From Meconema thalassinum (taxonomy: Eukaryota; Arthropoda; Insecta; Orthoptera; Tettigoniidae): a DNA stretch of 64,000 nucleotides. The position numbers and the translations under genes were made by a program. Below are positions 41,504 to 51,224 of this stretch, piece by piece. Under the pieces are notes generated by a model. It was not told the DNA's origin, searched no databases, and saw only the letters and a list, made by a program, of their open reading frames with translations. The stretch covers positions 232,018,797 through 232,082,796 of the forward strand of contig OX336396.1 in NCBI GenBank assembly GCA_946902985.2. The letters are read 5' to 3'. The number at the start of each line of letters is the position of its first letter. Positions within the stretch are counted from its first letter, which is position 1.

Positions 41504-43613
41504 CAAGATGTTCAGTAAAGAACATATAGCCTACTTTCTCCTAAATGCATGGGTATTGTTATAACTCTTTGTCCTTTTCAAGGAGTATGATTGAATGTTG
41601 GTTGTAGGAGCTTGTTGAAATACAACGTGCTATAGGGATATTAAACATGAATATGAGGTGACCTTTGCTAGTGCTACCTCTGTACCAAATTTCGTTCATT
41701 CGGTTCCACCGTGTTCGAAATAATAGGGGGAATCAATTTTGACATAAAGATGGCCGCCATCCGCAAACTATTTGGCTAATGACCTATTAGATTGGTCAAA
41801 GGATGCTCCCTCCATAAAGGTATGTTGTTGCAAAGTTTGGTAGAGTTCGGATGGTTATGTTAGTCGAAATTTGATTTAAGCTTTAAACATTCGTGTGGCC
41901 GCCATTACGTTTCTGTCAATATGGTGGCGATATTAATCATGACTCTGAGATGCTCTTTGCTAGTGCTATCTCTGTACCTAATTTCGTTCCATTCGGTTTC
42001 AGCGTGTTTGAATTAATAGAGGGAATCAATTCTGACACAAAGATGGCCGCCATCCGCAAACTATTAGGCGAATGACCTATTAAATTGGTCAAAGGATGCT
42101 CCCTCCATAAAGGTATGTAGTTGCAATATTTGGTAGAGATCGGATGATTAGGTTAATCGTAATTTGATTTAAGCTTTGAACATTCGTGTGGCCGCCATTA
42201 CGTTTCAGTCAAGATGGCGGCGATATAAAACATGACACTGAGGTGCCCTTTGCTAGTACTACCTCAGTACCAAATTTCGTTCCATTCGGTTCCACCGTGT
42301 TCGAATTAATAGGGGGAATCAATTTTGACATAAAGATGGCCTCCATCCGCAAACTATTAGGTGAATGACCTATTAGATTGGTCAAAGGATGCTCCCTCCA
42401 TAAAGGTATGTAGTTGCAAAATTTGGTAGAGATCGGATGATTAGGTTAATCGTAATTTGATTTAAGCTTTGAACATTCGTGTGGCCGCCATTACGTTTCA
42501 GTCAAGATGGCGGCGATATAAAACATGACACTGAGGTGCCCTTTGCTAGTGCTACCTCTGTACCAAATTTCGTTCCATTCGGTTCCACCGTGTTCGAATT
42601 AATAGGTGGAATCAATTTTGACATAAAGATGGCCGCCATCCGCAAACTATCAGGTGAATGACCTATTAGATTGGTCAAAGGATGCTCCCTCCATAAAGGT
42701 ATGTAGTTGCAAAATTTGGTAGAGATCGGATGATTAGGTTAATCGTAATTTGATTTAAGCTTTGAACATTTGTGTGGCCGCCATTACGTTTCCGTCAAGA
42801 TGGCGGCGATATAAAACATGATACTGAAGTGCCTTTTGTTAGTACTACCTCTGTACCAAATTTCGTTCCATTCGGTTGCACCGTGTTCGAATTAATAGGG
42901 GGAATCGATTTTCACACAAAGATGGCCGCCATCCGCAAACTATTACGCTGATGACCTATTGGTTTGGTCAAAGGATGCTCCCCCCATAAAGGTATGTTGT
43001 TGCAAAATTTGGTAGAGATCGGATGATTAGGTTGGTCGTAATTTGATTTAAGCTTTGAACATTTGTGTGGCCGCCATTACGTTTCCGTCAAGATGGCGGC
43101 GATATTAAACATGACACTGAGGTGCCTTTTGTTAGTACTACCTCTGTACCAAATTTCGTTCCATTCGGTTGCACCGCGTTCGAATTAATAGGGGAATCGA
43201 TTTTCACACAAAGATGGCCGCCATCCGCAAACTATTACACTGATGACCTATTGGTTTGGTCAAAGGATGCTCCTCCCATAAAGGTATGTCGTTGCAAAAT
43301 TTGGTAGAGATCGGATGATTAGGTTAGTCGTAATTTGATTTAAGCTTTGAACATTTGTGTGGCCGCCATTACGTTTCCGTCAAGATGGCGGCGATATAAA
43401 ACATGACACTGAGGTGTCCTTTGCAAGTGCTACCTTTGTACCAAATTTCGTTCAATTCGCATTCACCGTGTTCGAATTGATAGGGGGGGACAGACATTCA
43501 GAGTACACACACTCACACACACACACACACACACAGACAGACACACTTTTTTTCGCCCTGTGTTGATCTCATAAGTCTACTTTCATTTTTTGCAAAAATC
43601 GAAAGTAGGCTAA
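41504..43613 (-). mobile_element. Helentron-like element (HINE) 4, complete
   Basis: Minus strand 5' end TTAGCCTACTTTCGATTTTT with hairpin partner GAAAGTAGAC, GATCAACACAGGGCG, a GTGTGTC microsatellite, a 293-bp tandem array, then AAAGTAGGCT, 3' hairpin GTTCTTTACTGAAC and ATCTTG. Uninterrupted R1 has CACTATTTTTCATTATG here. The element splits the T run with no duplication of other bases, which is T-T insertion as described for Helentrons. No Rep/helicase is encoded. Confidence 0.82.
41640..43480. repeat. 293-bp tandem array, about six units
   Basis: TGTGGCCGCCATTACGTTTC recurs at 41894, 42187, 42480, 42773, 43066 and 43358 (spacing 293, 293, 293, 293, 292). Each unit carries GTCAAGATGGCGGCGAT, ACAAAGATGGCCGCCAT and the inverted GGCCGCCATTACG. 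Frames of about 60 codons starting MWPPLRF repeat with the array and are not treated as genes. Confidence 0.95.
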
Positions 43614-43685
43614 AAATAGTGTTATAATGAGCCTCAGTTTTTCTGACATGATATCGTCGAACATAAAATTCATTATAGCCCATTT

Positions 43686-44490
43686 AATGATTTTTAATTT
43701 GTGATCTTGTTGAGGATGATATGTGAATGAGAACTTGACTTACTGATATGTTTGACCTGAGAATGAAAAAAAAAATACAATTCTTAGTTATTGAGCAAAT
43801 TAATTTGAAAGTTTTACATTATTATTAGACACGTGCGCTCTGGACCATTTAAATCAATTTTCTCAGCATATTTCAGTAATTGGAATTAATTTTTGTTGAC
43901 CGACCGAAGGCTACAATATTAATTGAACCGGTCGGAGCTGTAGTCAGTTTTCACTACTATTCAGGAGACATATACAACTACATTGTTAGAAAAGAACATA
44001 ACAAACACACTATATTAGTCATCTATATTATGAAGCTACTATTCAGGTTATATTTGTGTTATTGGAATATCAATTTTAATTCAATAAACATATTTTTCAA
44101 ATCAATTTTGGAAACGTGACTTAATGACTTTCAGCTCCGGTGTCAGTTTAGTGCGACATAAAGCCATCCAGAATTAATATTTCACATGAAATTTTATTTT
44201 AAAATGGATTTGTAACATAGAAACCACCTAAACCCTGTACAAATGTAATTTACAATAGCACTGTAACACGCGGGAATCTTGCAGTGCGGCCAACATTAAG
44301 TACGGAATACGGTGCTGGAAGGCAGCAACTCATTATGTTAATGCTTTTCTCCTCTGATCGCACTGCATGTAACAGCGGTTTCTGGTTTAAACAGAAGGCT
44401 GACATAATTCTTTCCTGTACCGTTCCTGGGCCCTTGGGTCAACACTTCAGAATACTAATCCCTATATCCCTATATCCCTATATCCCTATA
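43686..44490. other. No gene recognised; TATCCC run at right edge
   Basis: AT-rich unique DNA with a 79-codon frame at 43880 that I do not recognise. GAACCGGTCGGAGCTG at about 43925 and TTTCAGCTCCGGTG at about 44130 are weakly inverted. (TATCCC)n at 44460-44490 abuts the Helitron start. Confidence 0.45.
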
Positions 44491-44958
44491 TCCCTATATA
44501 TATTATAATTGTGAAAATCTGTGTGTCCGTGTGTGTGTGTGTGTGTGTGTGTGTGAGTGTGTGTGTTAGTTTGTTACCTCTTGACACTAAAACGGCTGGA
44601 CGGATTTGGATGAAATTTGAAATGGAGACAGCTTATACCATGGGATAACATATAGGCTGCCTTTTGTCCGGAAATAAATCATTGTTCCCGTGGAATGGGC
44701 AACATAACTGAAAAGTCACCAAAAATACTCAACCAGGACAAAATATCGAAGTTGTCGCATAAAGACCGGACAAAGCTCATTTTACTCCCCTCGATGCAAG
44801 AAACAATACTCGGTATGTCCCTACGGGACACCGAAAACTACATTTTAAGGCTCTAAAACCAACAGTTTCAAAGATATTCGCAGAAAACTATCTTCGCTCT
44901 GATTGATGAACTAATCGCAAGTCCGTTTCCATGGCAACACTACCTCAAGGTATGACAT

Positions 44959-45563
44959 CCGATTTTCTATATATCCCTCTAGGAGGCAATGCCAATTCAT
45001 TTATTATCTTTTTAAGATATATATAAACACAATAAGAACAGTGTAGCGCGCCTGCCTCCCGTCCGGAGGCCCCGGGTTCGATTCCCGGCTCCGTCAGAGA
45101 TTTTAGACACTGACGTGAGGGCTGCAACGGGCTGAACTCAGATTCGTGAGGACAATTGTGTAGCTGTGAGGCAGCGCGCCGGTCACGAAGAACAAGATTA
45201 ACGGCAGAGGGGACACTATGCACTGATCACGCGTCACCACAATATCTGCAGGCCAAATGGCCGATTTTCTATATATCCCTCTAGGAGGCAATGCCAATTC
45301 ATTTATTATCTTTTTCAAGATATATATAAACACAATAACAACAGTGTAGCGTGCCTGCCTCCCGTCCGGAGGCCCCGGGTTCGATTCCCGGCTCCATCAG
45401 AGATTTTAAACACTGACGTGAGGGCTGCAACGGGCTGAACTCAGATTCGTGAGGACAATTGAGTAGCTGTGAGGCAGCGTGCCGGTCACGAAGAACAAGA
45501 TTAACGGCTGAGAGGACACTATGCACTGACCACGCGTCACCACAATATCTGCAGGCCAAATGG
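44959..45563. repeat. 302-bp tandem duplication of a tRNA-SINE
   Basis: Units 44959-45260 and 45261-45563 both read CCGATTTTCTATATATCCCT, then GTAGCGYGCCTGCCTCCCGT and CCCCGGGTTCGATTCCCGGC (B box), ending CACCACAATATCTGCAGGCC then AAATGG. Divergence is only a few bases, so the duplication is recent. Minus-strand frames of 92-93 codons are repeat read-throughs. Confidence 0.9.
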
Positions 45564-46209
45564 CTGGGAAGCGGTCGCATGATAGGCCTAGGCCCTTCAT
45601 GGGCTGTAGTGCCAGGGGTAAAAAATATTAGGGGAAGCGCCTTCTAATACCACCTTTAATTTTTAAACACTACAGTAGCGGCTATTAAATAAAGGTAGCG
45701 ATATAGCTACGTTCAATTTCATAAACACTGGGCTCACAAATCCCGTATAGTTAAGTACAAATATCGGTCTGGTAATAATTTCAATAGCAACGAAGCTCTT
45801 AGGCGGCTATTGCCGTTTCCTTAACACTTATGGCATCCCGCCGTCACATACCCCAATGTGCACTTACCAAATTGTGAACCAGTCTATTTTACTGAAAAGA
45901 ATTTCTACTAGCGAGTATCCACTCCGGCAAAAACCACTCTCACTACATTTTCCAAAATTTACACAAGACATGATTTTTAAAGCACTCTTCTGTATGTTGA
46001 GGTACAGAGACATACCACATGGAAAGATACAATAAAATGTTGGCAAATCTGAGTTCAAGGAACTGCTGTCCAGAATAGGCTTTCGGTACAGGTTATTCGG
46101 CCCATGTTCGTAACATGGAATGTTTTCCTTTGACAATGCATCTACACCATGTGCGAGGGCAACGCATTTCAAAGATCTCTAAAAACACAATAATCAGGAA
46201 ATTGGAGAA

Positions 46210-47025
46210 CAATTTAAAGTCGGAGTGAAGATTCAAGGAGAAATAATTTCATCTCTGAGATTTGCTGATGACATCGTCATCTTGGCCAATACGCCAGAAG
46301 ATTTGAACGAGTTTTTGAATGGTATGGACTCCGTCTTGACGAATGAATTCATGATGAATATCAATAAATGTAAAACAAAATTATTGGAATGCAGCCGAAA
46401 TAAATCAGAAACCTCTATGGACATCAAATTGGCAGGTGAAACGCTACGGGAAGTAGGAGACTTCTGTTACCGGTACTTAGGAAGCAAAATAACCAGTAAT
46501 GGACGAAGCAAAGAGGATATAAAAAGCAGGTTGGCTCAGGCAAGGAAAGCATTTCTACACAAAAAGGAATCTCTTGACATCGAATATACATTTAGGTATT
46601 AGGATGTCATTTTTGAAAGCTTTTGAGTCACTATAAGGAAGTGAAACTTGGACTAATGGTGCTGCAGTAAAGAGGAGAATTGAAGCGTTTGAAATGTGGT
46701 GTTACGGGAGAATGATGAAGATCAGATGGTTAGATAGGGTATCAAATGAAGAGCTATTAAGACGAGTGGGAGAGGAGAGATGTTTCTGGCGACTGCTAAT
46801 GAAGAGAAGAGATAGGTTGGTACGACACATATTAAGACACCCAGGAATAGCAAGCTTAGTTATGGATGGGAGGGTCAAGGACAAGAACTGTAGGGGTAGA
46901 CCAGGGTTATACAGATTGCCTCGGATGTAGGGTGTCGTAGCTATGTAGTGATGAAACGATTAGCTCAGGAGAGCGAGGCATGGAGGGCTGCATCAAACCA
47001 GTCAAAAAACTTAAGACTCAAACAA
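46210..47025 (+). pseudogene. RTE-like LINE fragment with FADD motif
   Basis: GVKIQGEIISSLRFADDIVI then LANTPEDLNEFLNGMDSVL, INKCKTKLLECSRNKSETSM, DIKLAGETLREVGDFCYR, RLAQARKAFL, EAFEMWCYGRMMKIRWLDRV, HILRHPGIASLVMDGRV and CRGRPGL. FADD is the RT catalytic box (usual Y/FADD). Frameshifts lie near 46600, 46680 and 46905. The 3' end is AAGACTCAAACAACAAC. It is the longest copy of this family here and shows the empty site of the 18328 hAT insertion. Confidence 0.85.
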
Positions 47026-47229
47026 CAACAATCGGGAATTTTAATTACTTAGAGAGGCATGTGAGGCAAAAGGGTTGTTGGAGAATTTCAATCCCTGGGA
47101 TGTAACACTGGAAGAGACTGCATAATGTACATCAGCGACCAACGTGAGATATATTTTACTATAGGTCTATTAATAGCGACATGTTGACGTTCAAATCATC
47201 AATAAGTGTGGAAAAATTATACCCAGAAT

Positions 47230-47440
47230 AGCTTAAGGAAAAATACTTTTAATTCCCCATATTCAGATAGATTTGCCATTCCAGGTGTACGTTTAGACAA
47301 AACCATTATTTCCCATGGACAACTGTATGTGGCGTGCTGGCGAGTATCCGGACAACAAAATCGTTATGTCTCAGCAGAAGATGGCAAAACCAAAACTAAA
47401 ATTTTCAAATGTGTTCACAACTCTATAAAATTCCCACTTT
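47230..47440 (+). pseudogene. Helitron Pif1-like helicase C-terminal remnant
   Basis: The frame at 47206-47487 includes VRLDKTIISHGQLYVACWRV then SGQQNRYVSAEDGKTKTKIF. The Helitron Rep-helicase ends with (F/I)SHGQLYVACSRV...L...A..GKTKN(I/V)(V/I), motif VI of the Pif1 family. C-S-R has become C-W-R, and upstream motifs are absent, so it is a remnant. Its position just before the Helitron 3' end agrees with the element's usual layout. Confidence 0.8.
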
Positions 47441-47700
47441 GCTGCTCATATCTATATACTGTATGTATCAGAATTCTCAGAATTTGAATCTACCCACCTC
47501 TAGCCGCGATTGCTGTAATAGAATAAACCAGCAATAATGCATCGTCCCCATTGTCTTGATCGCGAGCGAAGCCGCGGGTACCTGCTAGTTGTTTAATAAA
47601 TGACCATGACTTAACGCTTTTCAGCTCCGACCGATTCAATTGTTAAGAAAGCAACACTGAAAAATTGCTTCAAAGCTATCGTTTGAATTTAATTTCCGAT

Positions 47701-48482
47701 CCCCCCAGGGGCTCACATCTAGTGGGAAGTGTGTTGGCAAACACGGGACCCCAGCTGCTCACATCTAGTTGGACGTGGGTTGATGACCACGGGACTCCAG
47801 CTGAGTCCGGCATTGCTTCCACTTACTTGTTTCGGGCTCCTCTCTGGTTTCTTTCATGTCGACCTCTCTTGGTTAATTCTTGTTCTCTTCCGACCCCGAC
47901 GGTATTAGGGTATCCGAGGCCTAGGAAGTCTTTTACTTTCCCGCCTTAATTAGCCCTTCTCTCATCTTTCCTGATACCCTCCTGCTGCGAGGGGTCAGCC
48001 TTCTTTTTCGTTTCATGATATTTCCTGCCTTCTGCACAAGGCCCTTAAGGAGGCAGAGTGTGTGTAGCTCCACCACTTTTGGTGCACCCTCGATGGTGCT
48101 ACACTCTCAAGGGCTCATGGCTGGTGAGTTCGTGAGATGGCAACCCCGAGGGATTCCTGAGCTGGGTTCGCTTTTCCCCTTTCTCCATTGCCTTTGTGGC
48201 GGAGCCTCTCCTCTTTCCCCTTTCCCATCTTCCTTTCCTGGCTCTTCTTCTAAGTCCCTCAATCCTCATTCTGCGAGGGTTGAGGGCATTTATTTCCCCT
48301 TTATTTTATTTCCCTTACTCTTCTTGTGTTTTCCTTTGTTTCTTCTAGTTTGTAAGCTGGAGATAGTTCAGTTTTAAATGTAAGTTTGTTGTTAGATTTA
48401 CTTATAGTTTCATTTTAATTTTCCAAACCATTATGGGCCTATAACCTAAATATTAAGCCCCTTAAAACAACAATCATCATCA
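47701..48482 (+). mobile_element. Retroposon L, near full-length
   Basis: 5' CCCCCCAGGGGCTCACATCT, with the first ~55 bp repeated (47701-47755, 47756-47810). Then CGACGGTATTAGGGTATCCG, CTTAAGGAGGCAGAGTGTG, GGTTGAGGGCATTTATTTCC and CCATTATGGGCCTATAACC, ending CCCCTTAAAACAACAATCAT with an ATC tail. Frames of 94 and 120 codons across it lack known motifs and are not conserved between copies. Confidence 0.82.
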
Positions 48483-48924
48483 TTAATTACTGACATTGTT
48501 ACCCCTCGTTACCATGGTTACTAATAATGCGTTATTTCCCAAGCTTGCTCTAGGACCCGATGACCTCAATGCTCCATTCCGTTTAAGAGAATTGCCATAA
48601 CAAAACCACCACCGGAAGCTGCCTACTTTTGTGCAACAACCGCACCACTGAATCTGACCTATATGGTCAGAACATTGGTCCATAGTAAAAATAAATCTAG
48701 AGAGAAAACCAAACCACGCTCTTGGAAATAAAACACATCGACGGGCAAAACAATAGCATCAGAATAATGAGGCTGATGTAATATTGATAGATACAGACCG
48801 TGGCGCTACCACTGGGCAATGCAAGCATTGCAAGCATACTGATCTAGCTAGCTCAGGAAACAAAAGCCAGCTACTGACAAGTTTAGGAAGTATTCAAGTG
48901 AATGTCAGCCTCAAGTTTTAGATG
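48483..48924. other. Nothing recognised
   Basis: Unique sequence with one 66-codon minus frame of no recognised family. Confidence 0.45.
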
Positions 48925-49250
48925 TTGTTGATTGTTAAGGGACTTCGTGACATCGTGATCATGTATCGCCGTGTATTTGGGGGTGTGTAGAAATTGTCTG
49001 ATAACCTGTGTCGCTGTGATGTCTGTACTAGTGTGCGTATTTAGTAATTGAGGTTGCGGGATCGTATCCTGGCGCAGTCAGTTGGCATTTGAGGGTGCGC
49101 AAATGCAAGAGAGCCGTGTCAGTAGATCTACTGGAACGTTAAAAATCCCCTTTTGGGGCAAAATTCTAGTGCCATGACGTCTCTAAAAGCTTCACTAGTT
49201 AAAACGGACGTAAAACCAATAACATTATTATTATTATTATTATTATTATT
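48925..49250. mobile_element. SINE D tail (reverse) joined to SINE C (forward)
   Basis: 48925-49051 is the inverted 3' half of family D (GATAACCTGTGTCGCTGTGA). From about 49052, GCGGGATCGTATCCTGGC starts family C at its B box, running through CAGTTGGCATTTGAGGGTGC to GACGTAAAACCAATAAC and an ATT tail. The C copy lacks its A-box half. Confidence 0.75.
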
Positions 49251-49473
49251 GAAACTCAGAATTTTTTCTAGGTTTATGCCGTGTCCTATGTGGGGTTTCG
49301 CCCAGTAACACCAAGCTGGCTCATCAGCGGGCTCTTGGTGTCCGAGCCCAGACCCTCACATTAGTAGCGAACTGTGAACTACCTCCCTTCCTCCACTACA
49401 CAAGACACGGCATCAACCTAGAAAAATTTCTGAGTTTTATTTCACGGGCCATGGAAGCTTATATACCATCTTT

Positions 49474-50211
49474 TTAGTCTACTTTTCACATTTTGCAAAA
49501 ATAAGGAAAAAGTAGACTTGTGAGATCGATCTGGGAAAATGTGTGTCTGTCTGTCTATCCTTCTGTCTGTCTGTCCTTCTGTCTGTCTGGCTGTGTGTGT
49601 GTCTCCCCCTATCAACTTCTAAACGGCTGCAGCAATCGAAATTAAATTTGGTAGGAGTAAAGATCTATTCCTGAATATCTCAATGCCCTATTTGAAAATG
49701 ATATTAGTGCTACCAACTGCTGAAAAATCGCAATTGAAATTTGAGCTCAATGTTGGATATCTTGGAAGGTATGAATGGGAGCTATTTCAAAATTGACACC
49801 CGTGTATATAATAATATTTCAGTTTAATTTCCAGGAGGCTATACATAGCCGTGTTGCCAAAATGTTTCTAAGCCTGCTGATAGGTCCAATTTTTAAATGC
49901 ATATAACTTCTATACTATCAATTGGAATTCAACCAAATTTCGTATGTGCTATGTGTACATAAACAGATATAACTGAGCGTATTCTTAAGAGCCACCAGAG
50001 CTGCCAACTGTTAATAAATGCTCTCAATTTCTTTTATCCAAATACCAATATATCAGAAAGTATGCAAGCCGACAGCTTTAAACTATGCACACGTATAGTA
50101 CCAGGCATTCTAGATTAATTTGAAGTAACTAATATACGTCAGTGCTACCAACATGATTCTAAGCCTGCTGATAGGACCAATTTCTAAATACATGTAACTT
50201 CTACATTTACA
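49474..50211 (+). mobile_element. Helentron-like element (HINE) 5, 3' end missing
   Basis: TTAGTCTACTTTTCACATTT with hairpin partner AGGAAAAAGTAGAC, TGTGAGATCGATCTGGG, GTCTGTCTG runs, CTATCAACTTCTAAACGG, and diverged repeats sharing CTAAGCCTGCTGATAGG (about 49870 and 50160). It ends where LINE 5' sequence begins. Confidence 0.75.
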
Positions 50212-50357
50212 ATATGGCGGCTGGCATAGGAAGCCTGTAGGAGTGCTCCGCTTTATCCCGCGCAAACCGCAGTTTTTAACCGCAATTTCCGGCCCGAAAG
50301 TGAGTGACCAAGTAACATAGTGTGTGAAGTACGTGCCTGAACATTTTCTACATCATT

Positions 50358-51065
50358 ATGTCAATACAAAAGGTGAACAAACGTGTAAATGTTGTTGATG
50401 CAACGATGGCAGACTTTGAAGCACGCCTTCAGTTGTTGAACAGTGCTGCCAACCCGGGTCAAGACTCCCTAGAGTCGCTTACTCGTGATTTTCGCGAGTT
50501 CCGAAGCACTGTCACCTCCGAACTCGCTGTGCTTAAAGAAGAACTGAGCAAGCTGGAGAGAAGACTTGACCACCACGAGGAGCTGCTGGACGAAGGAGAG
50601 CAATACAGCCGGAGAAACTGCCTTCTCATCCACGGGATCGTCGAGGACCCTGAAGAAGATGTGTACGAGAAGGTGAGGGACACAATCAAGACGAAGTTGA
50701 ACGTGGACCTCCCTATGGAGAGCCTGGATAGATGTCACAGGATTGGGCGGCCGCAGCGAACAGCAGCTGAAGTGGTAGCCACTGGGAAACGCCCTATTAT
50801 TGTAAAATTCCTCCGCTACCACGAGCGAGATCGCATCTGGAAGTCCAAGCGCCTCCTAAAGGGAACCAAGATTCTTATTACTGAATCCCTCACAAAAACC
50901 CGGAAAACTATCTTAAATGCAGCGAGAGACCACTTCGGACCCACCCGAATCTGGACCCAGGACGGCCGCGTTTTAATACACCTCCCTGATGGAACTAAGA
51001 AGACCGTCACCACATTTAGGGAGCTGGAAAACGTTGAGCTAATGCGGGATATTAGAGTGAAGTGA
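50358..51065 (+). CDS. LINE ORF1 protein, intact 235 aa
   Basis: A nucleic-acid-binding chaperone-type ORF1 that packages the LINE RNA (family role). Residues about 38-80 form a heptad-rich coiled coil (LTRDFREF, LAVLKEELSKLERRLDHHEE). EQYSRRNCLLIHGI at about 81-94 opens the RRM-like core found in LINE ORF1 proteins, followed by CHRIGRP, RPIIVKFLRYHERDRIW and a C-terminal domain with RIWTQDGRVLI. The start ATG at 50358 follows the 5' leader, and the frame is open to TGA at 51063-51065. About 160 bp separate it from ORF2. Intact reading despite ORF2 lesions suggests recent insertion. Confidence 0.88.
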   Translation: MSIQKVNKRVNVVDATMADFEARLQLLNSAANPGQDSLESLTRDFREFRSTVTSELAVLKEELSKLERRLDHHEELLDEGEQYSRRNCLLIHGIVEDPEEDVYEKVRDTIKTKLNVDLPMESLDRCHRIGRPQRTAAEVVATGKRPIIVKFLRYHERDRIWKSKRLLKGTKILITESLTKTRKTILNAARDHFGPTRIWTQDGRVLIHLPDGTKKTVTTFRELENVELMRDIRVK

Positions 51066-51224
51066 AATGAACATGTGCGTAATGTTTATATTAGACAAGT
51101 TTAGTAATAAGTGTGTGTGTGTATGTGTGTGTGCGTTGGTTGCGGTCGGCAGTGTGCAGCGGGAGGTCCAGGTAGGTTTCTTCTATTTTAAGATATATCT
51201 CCCGTTACCCAGCTGAGCTATTGT

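Larger units (their letters stand above)
40942..43685 (-). repeat. Two inverted R1 copies, one split by HINE 4
   Basis: 40942-41152 is an inverted 5' portion of a long-type R1. 41153-41503 is a second inverted copy starting with the stem-loop TTATGCAACGAGCCTATAAT. It continues after the Helentron-like insertion at 43614-43685 (AGTGTTATAATGAGCCTC to GTCGAACATAAAATTC). Confidence 0.78.
44491..47588 (+). mobile_element. Composite Helitron, A|TC...CTAG|T
   Basis: Begins TCCCTATATATATTATAATT after an A, followed by a GT microsatellite and AAAACGGCTGGACGGATTTG then GATGAAATTTG, a block typical of arthropod Helitrons. Ends with a hairpin near GCGAGCGAAGCCGC, then GGGTACCTGCTAG before a T. Near its 3' end it encodes a helicase C-terminal remnant. 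Inside it carries a tandemly duplicated SINE and an RTE-like LINE fragment. No duplication at the ends, as expected for Helitrons. Confidence 0.75.

Noticed and set aside
41893..43566. Series of ~60-codon frames beginning MWPPLRF
   Set aside because: They recur every 293 bp with the tandem array, close at the same point in each unit, and have no known domain.
44945..45600. Minus frames of about 92 codons with PGIEPGASGREAG
   Set aside because: They are the inverted SINE B-box region read through in both units of the 302-bp duplication.
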